Shown: in pieces, positions 23,127 to 34,559 of the stretch
Numbering within the stretch: the first letter of the stretch is position 1
How the letters are laid out: every line of letters begins with the position of its first letter
DNA from: Ceratopteris richardii
Lineage: Eukaryota; Streptophyta; Polypodiopsida; Polypodiales; Pteridaceae
Reading direction: 5' to 3'
NCBI GenBank assembly: GCA_020310875.1
Contig: CM035439.1
Location: forward strand, 141,551,139 to 141,615,138
Length of the DNA: 64,000 nt
The notes under the pieces: generated by a model
What the model was told of the DNA's origin: nothing
Databases searched by the model: none
What the model saw: the letters and a program-made list of their open reading frames with translations, nothing else
Program-made: the position numbers and the translations under genes

Positions 23127-23604
23127 TGTGAAGAGAGATGGTGGATGCAATCCAAAGATGAGTAGGTGCTGCTACAACCAGCTTCACACCATCCAACTGA
23201 GACTTGAGAGTTGATTAGTAGACCCTTTGAGCTTCCTAAATCCACCAAAATATCAGCCAAGTACTTTGGAACATGTATCCCAAAAGTTTAAGTCAAGACA
23301 GACTAGTTGCGAAATGACTAGCTCCTAAAACTTGCTATTTTTGGACATACACCTGCTAGAAAAAATGAACAGTGCTCTCAACTTGGTAGGAATTAGAAAA
23401 ATTCCTTTTGGGCATAGCAAATAGACTTAGCAAGATTCCCAATCCAAGTTAAAACACTTCAAATGATGGACTGAGCACTGAGAACAAGATTTATCAATTT
23501 CTGGAACATGCCCACCATTCTCGGGGCTCTGCAGAGATAGACCAGTGAGTAGTAAATTGCAGATATCTTCAAAACTATTAATCCAATGACCTTGAAAATT
23601 TACA
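23127..23604 (-). repeat. Element E 5' LTR
   Basis: The stretch between the primer site and the C LTR remnant has minus-strand ends TGTAAATTTT...CTTCACA, consistent with an LTR of about 478 bp. The high-coordinate boundary is approximate because TTACA is common to both sequences there. No second LTR remains for comparison. Confidence 0.6.
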
Positions 23605-24010
23605 AGGCTGAAATCTACAACAAGCTGCCCCCAAAAATGAGCTCTCTAGCCCTTTTTATAGGTTTTTGAGTGGTTTTGGCCCTGTCCAGACCTAGTGTCC
23701 ACCCTAGTTAAAACATAGGTTCCAGAGCTTATTTGGGGGCTCAAATAGAGTCTAAAAATTATGAAAATTGGCATGTAGGTAGTTCTAATACTCCTCAAGC
23801 TTGAGGAATCCTCGGTGTGAACAAAATGGAGTTGCAAAAGTGCAAAATGGTATTTACAATGGTTTTTAGTGATAAAAATCACTATTGTTATAGGGATTTC
23901 TTCTGAAAATTTGACAGGTGCTTCTTGGAGCTCCCTACTTGCTCCTTCTTCTCATGTGTTCACTTCCTTGATGTGCTTTGATGCTTTGTCCTTAATCTTG
24001 AGCTTCAACA
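23600..24010 (-). repeat. Element C 5' LTR remnant
   Basis: It is nearly identical to 10243-10655, including the TATA box (23651-23660) and the TG end at 24010 beside the ACTTA duplication. The distal 215 bases of the LTR, the primer site and most of the leader are gone. Confidence 0.88.
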
Positions 24011-24289
24011 ACTTAGGTACACACCCACCCACTAAACTCTCTCCAAGTGTCCAAGCCTACTCTAAAGCTCAATTGATGTGCAACGGGCTACTCTAAGCCC
24101 TCCTCTCGTGTCAACTTATCTTGGTGTTGTACAAGTGTAGGGCTACTATAAGCCCCCCCCCCCCCCTCCCCAAGAATTTTAAGTGTGGTGTCCAATTGTT
24201 CATTTCAAGCTTTGCAATTATTTTGAAGCGGTTTTTTTGGCAACTACCTTTGATAGTGTTTCTACACACTTTATCCTCAAAGCTTTGTA

Positions 24290-24886
24290 ATGACCAAAAG
24301 TGAAGGTAGCTCATTATCTATGGCTAACTTCTTACCCTCTTTCACCCCTATTTTTATGCCTAAGGATGAACGCCTCAATGGACAAAATTACACTCTATGG
24401 ACGGATGTCATGCGCGCATATCTCTACACGAATCTCCTACATGAGGTAGTAGACGGCTCAGACCCCGAACCCAATAGAGATACCAACTTAGACAATTGGC
24501 ATGTGTGGAATGTCAAGGACAAAAGAGCTTTAGGTCAGCTGTTACTTGCCTGCGATGAACTGACAAAAGGACATATCACGGCCTGTAAGATGTTCAAGGA
24601 CTCTTGGGATACATTAGCCGCTTTGTATGAAGACAAAAACCCTTCGAAAATATATGCATTAGAGGCCGAGTTTCATAATTTGACAATTAGGCCACACGAC
24701 ACAATTACCAAGGTCATAGCCCAAATTGAAGACTACCAGTGTAAATTAGCACTATGTGGTAGGTAGATCTCTAGTGAAGACATGACCATTAGGCCTCTTA
24801 ACAAGTTACCAAAGTCGTACGAGACATTTGTCACGACTTTGTATAATTGCGGCCAAGTCTTATCTTGAGAAGAGGTTCGTCGACTA
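24290..24886 (+). pseudogene. Element F copia gag
   Basis: ATG at 24290. The frame shows RLNGQNYTLWTDVMRAYL, a WNVKDKRALGQLLLACDE segment and YALEAEFHNLTI, features of a copia UBN2-type gag. TAG at 24764-24766 and TGA at 24866-24868 interrupt it, and the same frame then continues into the zinc knuckle and protease, so gag and pol were one polyprotein. Confidence 0.75.
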
Positions 24887-26451
24887 TTGCTCCTTCACGA
24901 CTCGCGAGCCAAATCGACTTCCTCCCAAGAGTGTGTCATGAAGGTCAAAGGCCCATTCAATAGAGGCAAAACCACAAGTCATCATGCTAGCAATGGATCT
25001 AAGCAAGGATCACATAACTCATCAAAGAAGTTCACCTATAATTTTTGTGGAAAATCAGGACACTTAGAAAAGTTTTGCTATAAAAAGAAACAATCATCGA
25101 AGGCTTCTACATCTAGGAAAGCATCCAAAGGATCCCAACATAGATCCCACTGCTCGAGTGAGGAACTCTTCATCTCCACAGAAGCCAATGCCCTAGTTAC
25201 TTCTAGCTCCCCGCATGAGTGGATCTTTGATAGCGGAGCTACTTCCCATATGTACAAAGACAAGGACTCTTTTCAAGAACTAGAAGAGCACACGGGAGAA
25301 GTATATCTTGGCAAAAACAAAATTTTACCCATCGAAGGCAAAGGGAAAGTTCAAATTACCAACAATCAAGGGGAATGCAAGTCTTTATCCAACGTTCTTT
25401 TTGTTCCAAATTTATGTATGAATCTACTTTCCACCAAGGCCATTACAGATCAGAACAAACAAGTATGGTTTGATAACACCTCAGTTAAGGTAGTTGATCC
25501 CCATACAAAGGATGTCATTGCTCAAGGTATTGAAGAAAAGGGCCTCTACACACTATCTTGCTTTGTATCCAAAGAATCAACCTCAAGTTTGTGGCACCAA
25601 AGATTTGGCCACACTTCTTACTTATCAAAAATCTCTTCATCCCAACTTGTGAAGGGATTGCCAAAGATAGGGCAACTTACTGATGTCTGCCAAGCTTGCA
25701 CCCAAGGCAAGCAACATAGGGCCCCAGTTCCCAAGGAAGCTTCAACACGAGCGAGGAACCCTCTAGCCCTTATCCACATGGACTTATGCGGACCTATGAA
25801 TACCCCATCCCTGAGTGGATCCCTCTACTTTTATCTTCTAGTAGATGACCACTCTCACTATATTTGGGTGTACTTTTTGAAGTCAAAGGCAGACAGATTC
25901 TCTAAGTCAAACTTGGATCAAGGAAGTTGAGAATGAAGCTTCAACTAAAGTTAAAACCATCAGAAGAGATGGAGGTGGTGAATTTATCAATCATGACTTT
26001 GATAACTTTCTCAACCAGAAAGGGATCAAAAGACAAGTCACTCAGCCTCATACTCCATCCCAAAATAGAGTAGCTAAAAGGAAGATACGTAGTGTGATGG
26101 AAATGGCACGAACAATGCTTCATCACAAGGATCTACCCTACAAGTTCTGGGCAAAAGCCGTGCATACCGCCATTCACATTCTTAATCGAGGATTTACAAG
26201 TGCATTACACAACAAAACACCCTTCGAAGCATACTATGGAAGAAACCAAATGTGAATTACTTTCGAGTCTCTGGTAGTGAAGCTTTTTGTCCATGTACCA
26301 AAAGAAGATAGAAACAAGTTACAATCAAAGTCCAAGAAACACATATTCAGAGGATACAGTGACCAATCAAAAGCATACCATCTATATGATATGGAAAACC
26401 ACTCCATCACCATCTCAAAGGATGTGATCTTCAATGAAGCTTCCTCATACT
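24887..26451 (+). pseudogene. Element F copia zinc knuckle, protease and integrase
   Basis: The frame contains a knuckle with its first Cys replaced by Asn (YNFCGKSGHLEKFC), the protease WIFDSGATSHM, pre-integrase LWHQRFGHTSYL, the HHCC end CQACTQGKQH and the start of the integrase core (IHMDLCGPMNTPSLSGS). A frameshift near 25915-25930 leads to the rest of the core (RRDGGGEFINHDF, QPHTPSQNRVAKRK). A stop near 26253 and a small indel precede a fragment ending at the G insertion point. Confidence 0.75.
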
Positions 26452-27229
26452 TGTTGTGAATATTTGTTTTATGTAGGGTACAAGTTTCAAATTATTTAAA
26501 TACCACGTGAGTTCTAGAACATGGTGAGTCAAATTAGTGAGTCACAAGGGAGCTGCAGTGGTGTCCTAGTGGAAGGTCAATGTGGCTAGTTCTCAAAGTC
26601 CATCAATACTTTGCTTATTTGAGCACTTGAGTCATGTAATACCTCCACCCAAGTGTCTACCACGAATTTAGATGTATTAGGAAGGTTTTATATTAGTTTC
26701 TCATGCTATAAAAAGAGGAGAAAAGTCATGATCTTGTGGGAAGTCCAAGAGAGGCATATGTGTATCTCTATGCTGCTGTAGTTTTGTATGCAGAGATTGC
26801 AGAGCTTGTATCTCCCTCATTATATATCCAAATTACATGTTTGATTGCGCATTTGAAAGCTCTTACTGTCTAATTTTTTTCCGTAAATCTTCATAATCAT
26901 TGGATTTGTGAGCTGAGAGCAGTACTCTCTGCAAGTAGTGTGTGTTCTCTGGTTTCACCTCTGCTGAAGGTCTTCATTAAACCTCAAACTTGCAGAGGTC
27001 ATATCTCCTTGTGTATTTATCCAAATTGAGTGTTCTTTGGCTCATTGGAAATCTCTTGGTGTCTAGTATATGTGGCTAAAACAGGTTTAAAAAATTCTTA
27101 TCCATTAGAGAATAGTAAGCTCTGCAAGCATGACTGTTTTTCTGTGATGAAGTTTGTGAGAAGGTCAACTTGTTCCTAGGGGGTTCCACCTACTTCTTGC
27201 TATATTTTGGAGGTCAATAAACTCCAACA
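26452..27229 (+). repeat. Element G 5' LTR (778 bp)
   Basis: TGTTGTG...CCAACA ends. TATAAAAAG at 26707-26715 is the likely core promoter. The primer site follows one base after the CA. Confidence 0.9.
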
Positions 27230-27230
27230 T

Positions 27231-27243
27231 TGGTATCAGAGCA
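27231..27243 (+). promoter_or_regulatory. Element G primer-binding site (initiator tRNA-Met)
   Basis: TGGTATCAGAGCA immediately downstream of the LTR is the usual copia match to initiator tRNA-Met. Confidence 0.92.
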
Positions 27244-27476
27244 AGGAATTGAAGCTTGGAGAAGGTTATAATACCTTGATGAAGAATTTGAAGCTATTGG
27301 AGAAGAGGTTCATCATCGACACTACACAAAGGTAGAAGGAGATAGCAAGGAAGCATCTCAAGCAACATCCAAGCAAAGAAAGGTGCATAAACTTTATAAC
27401 AAAGGTAAATCTCATACTTATTCTTATCACACATATGCAAAAGGAGGGTTAAAGGAGGAAGTTTAGTATTTACACA

Positions 27477-28480
27477 ATGGGCGATCAACATGCACAAATA
27501 GAGAAGCTTGATAAGAACAACTATCAAGCATGGCGATTTAGAATCACAGCATACTTGCAAGGTAGAGGCTTGTATGGTTTGATTGATGGAACGGATATCA
27601 AACCTATATTACCAGAGGATCCAAATCAACAACAATTGAGGGAGTTTAGACTTTGGAATGAAAGAGACAAAAGGGTTATATTCATTTTATCACAAAATAT
27701 TCAAGATTCAATGGTAGGACACATACAAGATCTAGACACAAGTAGAGATGTTTGGCTTGCATTGGAAACGTTGTATGCTACAGGTACAAGAGCAAGGAAG
27801 ATTCAACTCAAAAATGAGTTGAATAACATAAAGAAAGTTACAAGGACATCAGTCAATGACTACTTGTTGAAGCTTAAAGAGATTGCACATCAACTAGGAT
27901 CAATTCAAGCTCATGTGGAGGACGACGACTTGGTTGCACATACTCTCAACGGACTCAAGGATGATGAGAGATGGAAACCATTCATTACTTCAGTTTATGT
28001 TAGAGGAGAATTACCAGACTTTGATCAGTTTGTTGCTCTCATGGTCACGGAGGAGATGAATCTAAATGGCTCTACTTCAAATAAAAAAGGATGTCAAGGA
28101 CAAGCTCTTTATGTAGGATCATCAAGAGGTGGAAACAGAGGAAGAAGAGGTTCAAATAGAGGTCGAGGAAGGAGCGATGATCAAGGAACTTCAAGTGGCT
28201 TCTTCAACACAAGAGGAAGAGGAAGATCAAGCGTGAGACGTACGAGAGGCAACTACAACTACAATCAAAGACAAAGGAGTGAAGATAACAACAATTTCTA
28301 TATATGTGGAAGGTATGGACACTATGCCAAAGATTTTTATTAAAATGAAAATAATCAAGGTGGTAATCGAAGAGGAGGCTATTCAAGAAGAGGTAAACAA
28401 CAAGGAAATTATGCAGTTGAAGGTAAAAGTGGTGATTATGATTCTCTTCTTATGATGAATGTAGAAACTAAGATGAATTT
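27477..28480 (+). pseudogene. Element G copia gag
   Basis: ATG at 27477 (MGDQHAQIEKLDKNNYQAW). The capsid-like region has WRFRITAYLQGRGLYGLI, ARKIQLKNELNNIKK and SVNDYLLKLKEIAHQLGSI. A Gly/Arg-rich stretch precedes the knuckle, which reads FYICGRYGHYAKDFY: the first and last Cys are replaced by Phe, destroying metal binding. A TAA at 28341-28343 follows, then an RRGGYSRRG segment in the same frame. The pol frame differs from the gag frame, with the shift at about 28480. Confidence 0.82.
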
Positions 28481-28485
28481 GCAAT

Positions 28486-31400
28486 AGTGATGTATGGTAT
28501 GTAGATAGTGGTTGCTCTAATCATATGTCACATGATGCTTCATGGTTTTCTAATATGCATAATCCTTCATGTAAATGTCATGTTGAAATAGGAGATGATA
28601 CAACACATAAGATTATGCAGGTTGGAGATGTTGTTATGCAAGATAAGAGCAAGACAAATTGCTTGAAGGATGTACTTTATGTGCCAACGATCACTAAGAA
28701 TTTGATGCCAGTTGGTCAAATGGTAGAAAAAGGTTTGCAAATAAGATTTAATCATGCAAGTTGCCTCATTGAGGATCCAAAGCAAAGGAGGTTAATTGCT
28801 AGAGGTCAAAAACAAGGTAGATTGTTTACATTCAAGGTAAACCCAAATCATACAAACTATTTCTCTTATGGTATGCATCGAATAGCAGAGCTTGATCTAT
28901 GGCACAAAAGGATTGGACACATGAATGTACACAGGTTAAAGGAGCTATCGAAGAAGAGGATTGTTGAAGGATTACCTGATCTTACTAAGCAACATATGAT
29001 GCATCTATGTGAAGCATGTCAAATGGGTAAGCAGAGTAGACAGCCTTTCAAGCATTCAAGCTATGTAAGCAGTGGATTGCTAGACCTTATACATAGAGAC
29101 GTATGGGGTCCTACTAAAGAGGCATCCTTGGCAGGTAATAAGTACTATGTATCATTCATTGATGATCATAGTAGAATGACATTTGTGTATTTCATTAATC
29201 ATAAGAGTGAAGTCTTTGATTGTTTCAAAAAATTTAAATCATTTGTCGAGAAGCAAACAAGAAGATATGTTAAGAACCTAAGATCCGATGGAGGGCGAGA
29301 GTATTTCTCTCAAGCTTTTACTGATGTTTTGTATGATGAAGGTATCAAAAGAGAAGTTACATGCAGGTATACTCCACAACAAAATGGAGTTGCAGAAAGA
29401 AGAAACAGAATCATAGCAGAAGCATCTAGAAGCATGCTAAATGATATATGTTTGCCTAATTCTTTTTGGGCTGAAGCTGTTAGCACAAGTGTGTACATTA
29501 TGAATAGAGTACCTACTGCTGGAGTTCATCATTTGACACCATATGAGGTATGGCATGGAAGGAAACTAAGTGTAAGTCATTTGAAAGTATTTGGTTGTGT
29601 ATGTTATGTACATGTACCTAGTGAAGTGAGATCAAAACTTGATGTAAAATCAGAAAAGTGTATATTTATTGGTTATGCAGATACTCAAAGAGGATATAGA
29701 TGTTATAATCCTCATACCAATAAGGTGGTTGTTTCAAGAGATGTAAATTTTGATGAATCACTTTCATGGTATGTAGATAAGAAAAGTGTGTAGGTCATAA
29801 ATGAAGATGAAGAAGATACAGGTGAAGGAGATGAGTGCTTACCTCAGCCCACAAGAAGTTTAAGTGATGAGAAAAGCAGTTTGGATGAAGAAAGAGAGCT
29901 ACCTTTCAATGGAAGAATAAGGCAAGATTCACCTCCTAGTGTTAAAAGTAAAGGTAACCTCAAACTTGTTGAAGTTAATGATGAAGGAGAGGAAATTAGT
30001 GATGTATGTGACTATGGAGAATCATCAAAGGCTCCTAATAAGAAAGGAAGAGCATCTACGTTGGAGGTAAGAAGAACTTCAAGAGTGAGTAAGCAGCCTC
30101 AAAGGTATAAGTATGAATCTTTCATGAATACTCATTATGCTTTTATGACAAAAGTTGAGCAGGAAAATGAACCCACATGTTATGATGAGGCAAAAGGAGA
30201 TGAAAAGTGGGAGAAAGCAATGAGCGAAGAAATGGAAGCACTACAGGATAACAAGACTTGGAATTTAGTTCCAAAGACACCAAAACAAAAGGTAATTGGT
30301 TGCAACTGGGTTAGAAATAGTGATGGTAGTGTGTCAAGATATAAGGCTAGACTTGTAGCAAAAGGATATAATCAAACTCAAGGATTCGACTATGAGGAGA
30401 CATTTAGTCTAGTAGCAAACATGGCAAGGGTGAGAACTTTGTTGGCTTTAGCTGCAAGTAAAAGGTGGAATATATATCAACTCAATATAAAGAATGCCTT
30501 TCTTAATGGTGAGTTAAATGAAGAAGTGTATATATCACAACCAGATGGTTATGTGGATGCAAAATGTCCTAATCATGTATGCAGGTTAAAGAAGGCATTG
30601 TACGGTCTTAATCAGGCACCAAGGGCATGGAATGCAAGGTTGGTAAAGTATCTTATGCTGCAAGGATACACAGCGAGTCATGCTGATCCTTCACTTTATG
30701 TAAAACATGTAGATGGCATGTGTGTCTATGTATGCATTTATGTGGATGACTTGTTGATTACAGGGAATGATGCAAAAGCAATTGATGAGATAAAAAGTAA
30801 TTTGGGAAAGGAATTTAAAATTTCAGATCTTGGTTTGCTTAGATACTTTCTTGGGATTGAAATTGTGTATGGTGATGAAGGTATGTGGTTGATACAGAGA
30901 AAGTATATATGTGATATGTTGAAAAGGTTTGGTATGCAGGAATGTAAATTTGTTTCTACTCCAATGGAATGTAATGTAAAGTTGAGTGCAAATGAAGGTG
31001 ATGAGTTGCATGATATGAATGTGTATAGATCCATGGTAGGATCTTTGATTTATGCAACAAAAACTAGACCTGATATATGCTATGCAGTGGGAGTATTGTC
31101 ACAGTTTATGCATGAACCTAGAGTACCTCATATGCATGCAGCGAAAAGAGTGCTTAGGTATTTGAAAGGTACCATGAACGAAGGATTATTCTATAGTCAT
31201 GATGCTGATCTAACTCTTAAAGTCTTTAGTGATGCTAATTGGGCTGGAAGCAAAGATAACAGAAGATCCACAAGTGGATATGTGGTAATAGCAGGAAACA
31301 ATACATTAACATGGAGTTCAAAGAAACAACCTACAGTTGCTTTATCTTCTACAGAGGCTGAGTATAGAAGTTTAGCATTGGCTACTACTGAAGTTATGTG

Positions 31401-31534
31401 GTTTAAAAAGTTGTTTCATGACTTGAATGCGCAGGTTGATGTACCACTGATATATGGGGATAACTTGAGTAGCATTCATATGACCTCAAATCCTATCTTT
31501 CATGCTAGAACAAAGCATATAGAGATTCACTATT
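28486..31534 (+). pseudogene. Element G copia pol: protease, integrase, RT, RNase H
   Basis: In one frame: protease YVDSGCSNHMSHD, pre-integrase LDLWHKRIGHMNVHRL, HHCC end CEACQMGKQSRQPF, integrase core (LIHRDVWGPTK with His-Arg where HTD or HMD is usual, LRSDGGREYFSQ, QNGVAERRNR), RT with YQLNIKNAFLNGEL and the catalytic YVDDLLITGND, and RNase H with FSDANWAG and SSTEAEY. One TAG at 29791-29793 interrupts the integrase-RT linker. A few residues are missing after GCNWV. The frame stops at HIEIHY, short of the normal pol C-terminus, at a deletion junction. Confidence 0.87.
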
Positions 31535-31535
31535 A

Positions 31536-31956
31536 AATCTCCCTCATTATATATCCAAATTACATGTTTGATAGCTCATTTGAAAGCTCTTACTATCTAA
31601 TTTCGTTCTGTAAGTTTTCATAATCATTGGATTTGTGAGCTGAGAGCAGTACTCTCTGCAAGTAGTGTGTGTTCTCTGGTTTCACCTCTACTGAAGGTCT
31701 CCATTAAACCTCAAACTTGCAAAGGTCATATCTCCTTGTGTATTTATCCAAATTGAGTGTTATTTGGCTCATTGGAAAGCTCTTGGTGTCTAGTATATGT
31801 GGTTAAAACAGTTTTAGAAAATTCTAATCCATTAGAGAATAGTAAGCTCTGCAAGCATGACTATTTTTCTATGATGAAGTTTGTGAGAAGGTCAACTTGT
31901 TCCTAGGGGGTTCCACCTACTTCTTTCTATATTTTGGAGGTCAATAAACTCCAAAA
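31536..31956 (+). repeat. Element G 3' LTR, 5'-truncated
   Basis: Corresponds to the last 421 bases of the 5' LTR. The pol frame fuses directly to it at about 31535, so the polypurine tract and about 357 LTR bases are lost. Confidence 0.88.
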
Positions 31957-31961
31957 ATACT

Positions 31962-33695
31962 CAAGAAAAGATTCAAGTACAAGTCTTAGTCCACCTATCT
32001 ACACTTCAGAGGGGGACTCAGTATTTCCAAACTCCAACTCAGAAGCAAGTACTTCAAGTCATCCAAGAAGATCTCAAAGACTTATTGACAAGAGACAGCG
32101 AGAACAAAGTCATTATGTCAATTATGCCTTAATGCATCAGATTCAACAAATCTCAGAACCATCTAATTACAAAGAAGCTCGAGGACAACCTAAGTGGGAA
32201 GAAGCTATGCAAGTAGAAATGGATGCAATCGAAAAGAACAAAACTTGAACTCTTGTACCTAAGCCCACAAATCATCAAGTCATAGGAGTTAAGAGGCTTT
32301 ATAAAGTTAAGTACAAATCAGATGGCACATTAGAAAAGTACAAAGCAAGATTGGTAGCTAAGGGATACAAGCAAAAACATGGCATTGAGTATGAAGAAAC
32401 CTTTGCTCCTACTGCAAGATTCACAACCATAAGAATCATCTTAGCACTAAGTGCTCACTTTAAGTGGACCATTTACCAGCTGGACGTCAAAAGTGCATTC
32501 CTCAATGGAGATCTTCAAGAAGAATTATATGTTGAACAACCTGAAGGCTTCAAGATTAAAGACAAAGAAGATCAAGTCAATAAGCTTCACAAGGCACTTT
32601 ATGGACTTAAGCAAGCTCCTAGGGCTTGATATGAAAAGATTCACAAGTTCTTTGAAGATAAGGGACTTCATAGAAGCAATGCTGATGCTAATCTCTATAT
32701 CTATCAAAAAGACTCTTTAGTAGCCATCATCATTCTATATGTAGATGACTTGATCTTGACAGGCTCAAACGAAGAACGCATCTAGTTTATCATCACACAA
32801 CTTCACCTTGAGTACTCTATGACTGATCTTGGATTACTTCACTACTTCTTGGGTATGGAAGTTTGACAAACAAAAGAAGGTATATTCCTATCACAGAAGA
32901 AGTACTGCTTTGATCTACTTTCCAGATATAACATGGACCAGTTTCACTCAGTTTCTACAACACTTGATTCAAACATCAAGCTTACACTGGAGGACTTATC
33001 ATCACTTGTGGATGTGCATACCTATCGACAACTTGTTGTTTCATTACTCTATCTTGCCAACACCAGACCAGAAATTTCTTATGCAGTTGGTATACTCAGT
33101 CAGTTTGCACATCAACCTCGTCAGACTCATTGGGATGCTGCTCAGAGACTACTTCCATACCTTGCCCTCACCCGACATCATGGTCTTTGGTATAGAGGGG
33201 GCATCGAACTTGCCGGATATTCAGATTCTGATTGGGCTGGTGATCTAGATTCTCGATGGTCTACTTCTGGGTATATATTCTTTCTTGGCTCAGGACCTAT
33301 CTCTTGGGCAAGTAAGAAGCAGCCTATAGTTGCTCTATCATCTACCGAGGCCGAGTATTGAGCATCCAGTTTTGCAACATGTGAGGTCATCTGGCTTCGA
33401 TGTTTATTATTTGACATTGGTGTTTTGCAGGATACTCTGACATATATTCACACAGACAGTCAGTCATCCTTGGCCATCGCCAAGAATCCAGTGTTCCATG
33501 CTCGGACGAAGCACATCGAGATCCGATACCACTTCATCCGCAAGAAGCTCATATCTCAAGAGATTACTCTGGAGCAGTGTGCCTCTCAGGAGAACCTGGC
33601 GGACATGTTCACGAAGGCTCTACCTCCGGTTCTGCTTCAGTGCTTGGTGGACCTCTGCAACATTCAACCGCCCCAAAATGGAGCTGCAGAGGGGG
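31962..33695 (+). pseudogene. Element F copia reverse transcriptase and RNase H
   Basis: A linker with RRSQRLIDKRQ leads into RT ([20 protein letters not shown] in two pieces, [34 protein letters not shown]) and a YVDDLILTGS site in an interrupted stretch near 32740. RNase H follows (AGYSDSDWAGD, SSTEAEY, HTDSQSSLAIAKNPVFHARTKHIEIRYHF, ENLADMFTKALP). At least five stops and several frame changes occur between 32245 and 33425, so F is much older than G. The frame ends at the polypurine GCAGAGGGGG before the LTR. Confidence 0.82.
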
Positions 33696-34260
33696 TGTTG
33701 ACGACATGATTGCTCCTACTTCATCTACATTTGTATCCGCATGAGTGCATCTCCACTTTGTATCCAGGAGGCACTCCATTTCTAAGTCTATTTCCATTTT
33801 ATATTGTATTTCCTTTGTATTTGGGTACCTTGCCATGTGCTTCTACCAGTTGTATTCATTCTCCTTTCAGAAGACTTATCCCACATATGATGTACTTTTG
33901 AGAGCCCCTCCCAAATCTATATAAGCAGGTCCTCTCCCCTCATTTGTACTTGGTTAGAAGCTTGAGGAGCCTACTCCATGCTCTTGGCAAGCTCATTTCT
34001 AATCCACATGAGTTTAACCATTTCATGGTCTACTCATTTTGTGTCTCACACATTATTTTTTTTGTGAGAGTACTTTAGTTTTCATTTTGCTTCTATATGT
34101 GTACTCTCTACAGGCTCTACCATAGGATAGTTTTTGAAACTATTGTCACTTGATGGGGGTTACTTGATTCATGATCTTACACAATTACTCATATACTATG
34201 TAATATGCCCACTAGGTGGGAGGCATAGTTTGTACTTACACTCAAGTATTCTTTATCATC
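33696..34260 (+). repeat. Element F 3' LTR (end unresolved)
   Basis: TGTTGACGAC begins right after the polypurine tract GAGGGGG (33689-33695). TATATAAG at 33918-33925 is the likely TATA box. No matching 5' LTR is visible, so the 3' limit is a guess. Confidence 0.6.
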
Positions 34261-34559
34261 CTTTAATTTTCTCTCATATTCACTTTGACCATATTTGCCT
34301 CTAGTGGGAGATTGTTACCATTAGTATCCATGTGAAAGGCCAAATGTCCACCAACAACTTTTGTATATATTCTTAATATAATGAATTGGAAATCAATAAT
34401 TATAAGTTTGATTGCATTTTTTGTAACACCTAAGAAATCCGTGTTTGTTCTCTTTGTGTATTGTGTGGTTTTTGCGTATACTATAGGTCCCATGCGGAGT
34501 AATGTGTGCAACATTTAACGATCAATTTTCTACTGTGAGGGCACCATCTTGGAGCTCTC
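34261..34559. other. Unassigned junction between F and I
   Basis: AT-rich, no ORF. GTGGGAGATTGTTACC near 34302 looks like a copia polypurine tract followed by an LTR start, possibly a trace of another copia end. Nothing else is recognised. Confidence 0.3.

Larger units (their letters stand above)
20425..23604 (-). mobile_element. Element E: 3'-truncated Ty1/copia retrotransposon inside C
   Basis: A 5' LTR, tRNA-Met primer site, gag and pol are present up to the RT active site, after which the element stops near 20425. The RNase H domain, polypurine tract and 3' LTR are absent. Its 5' LTR abuts the 5' LTR of C at about 23600, so E inserted into that LTR. A later deletion removed the 3' half of E together with the adjacent C LTR and leader. 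Confidence 0.8.
10028..24010 (-). mobile_element. Element C: Ty3/gypsy retrotransposon with nested copia insertion
   Basis: The minus-strand element is bounded by a 5-bp target duplication ACTTA at 10023-10027 and 24011-24015. Read on the minus strand, its LTR starts TGTTGAAG and ends GTGACA. The order is 5' LTR remnant, copia E, leader remnant, gag, PR1, RT, RNase H, integrase, PR2, WVPK region, polypurine tract, 3' LTR. It lacks the long downstream ORF that B and D carry: only 1.6 kb without a large frame lies after PR2. Pol has few stops, so C is one of the better preserved copies. Confidence 0.88.
26452..31956 (+). mobile_element. Element G: Ty1/copia retrotransposon with target duplication ATACT
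   Basis: It has a full 5' LTR, primer site, gag and pol, and a 3' LTR missing its 5' part. ATACT flanks both ends (26447-26451 and 31957-31961). The LTR runs from TGTTGTG to CCAACA (CCAAAA in the 3' copy). Shared LTR sequence (26809-27229 against 31536-31956, 421 bases each) differs at roughly a dozen sites. The end of pol, the polypurine tract and the first half of the 3' LTR were deleted after insertion. Confidence 0.9.
24016..34260 (+). mobile_element. Element F: decayed Ty1/copia retrotransposon split by element G
   Basis: Gag, protease and integrase are at 24290-26451; RT and RNase H resume at 31962-33695 after the inserted G, and an LTR follows at 33696. The ATACT duplication of G proves that the two halves were contiguous. 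No 5' LTR or primer site is recognisable on the left; only about 270 non-coding bases (24016-24289, with a run of C at about 24157-24172) precede gag. The right LTR end is uncertain. Confidence 0.75.
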
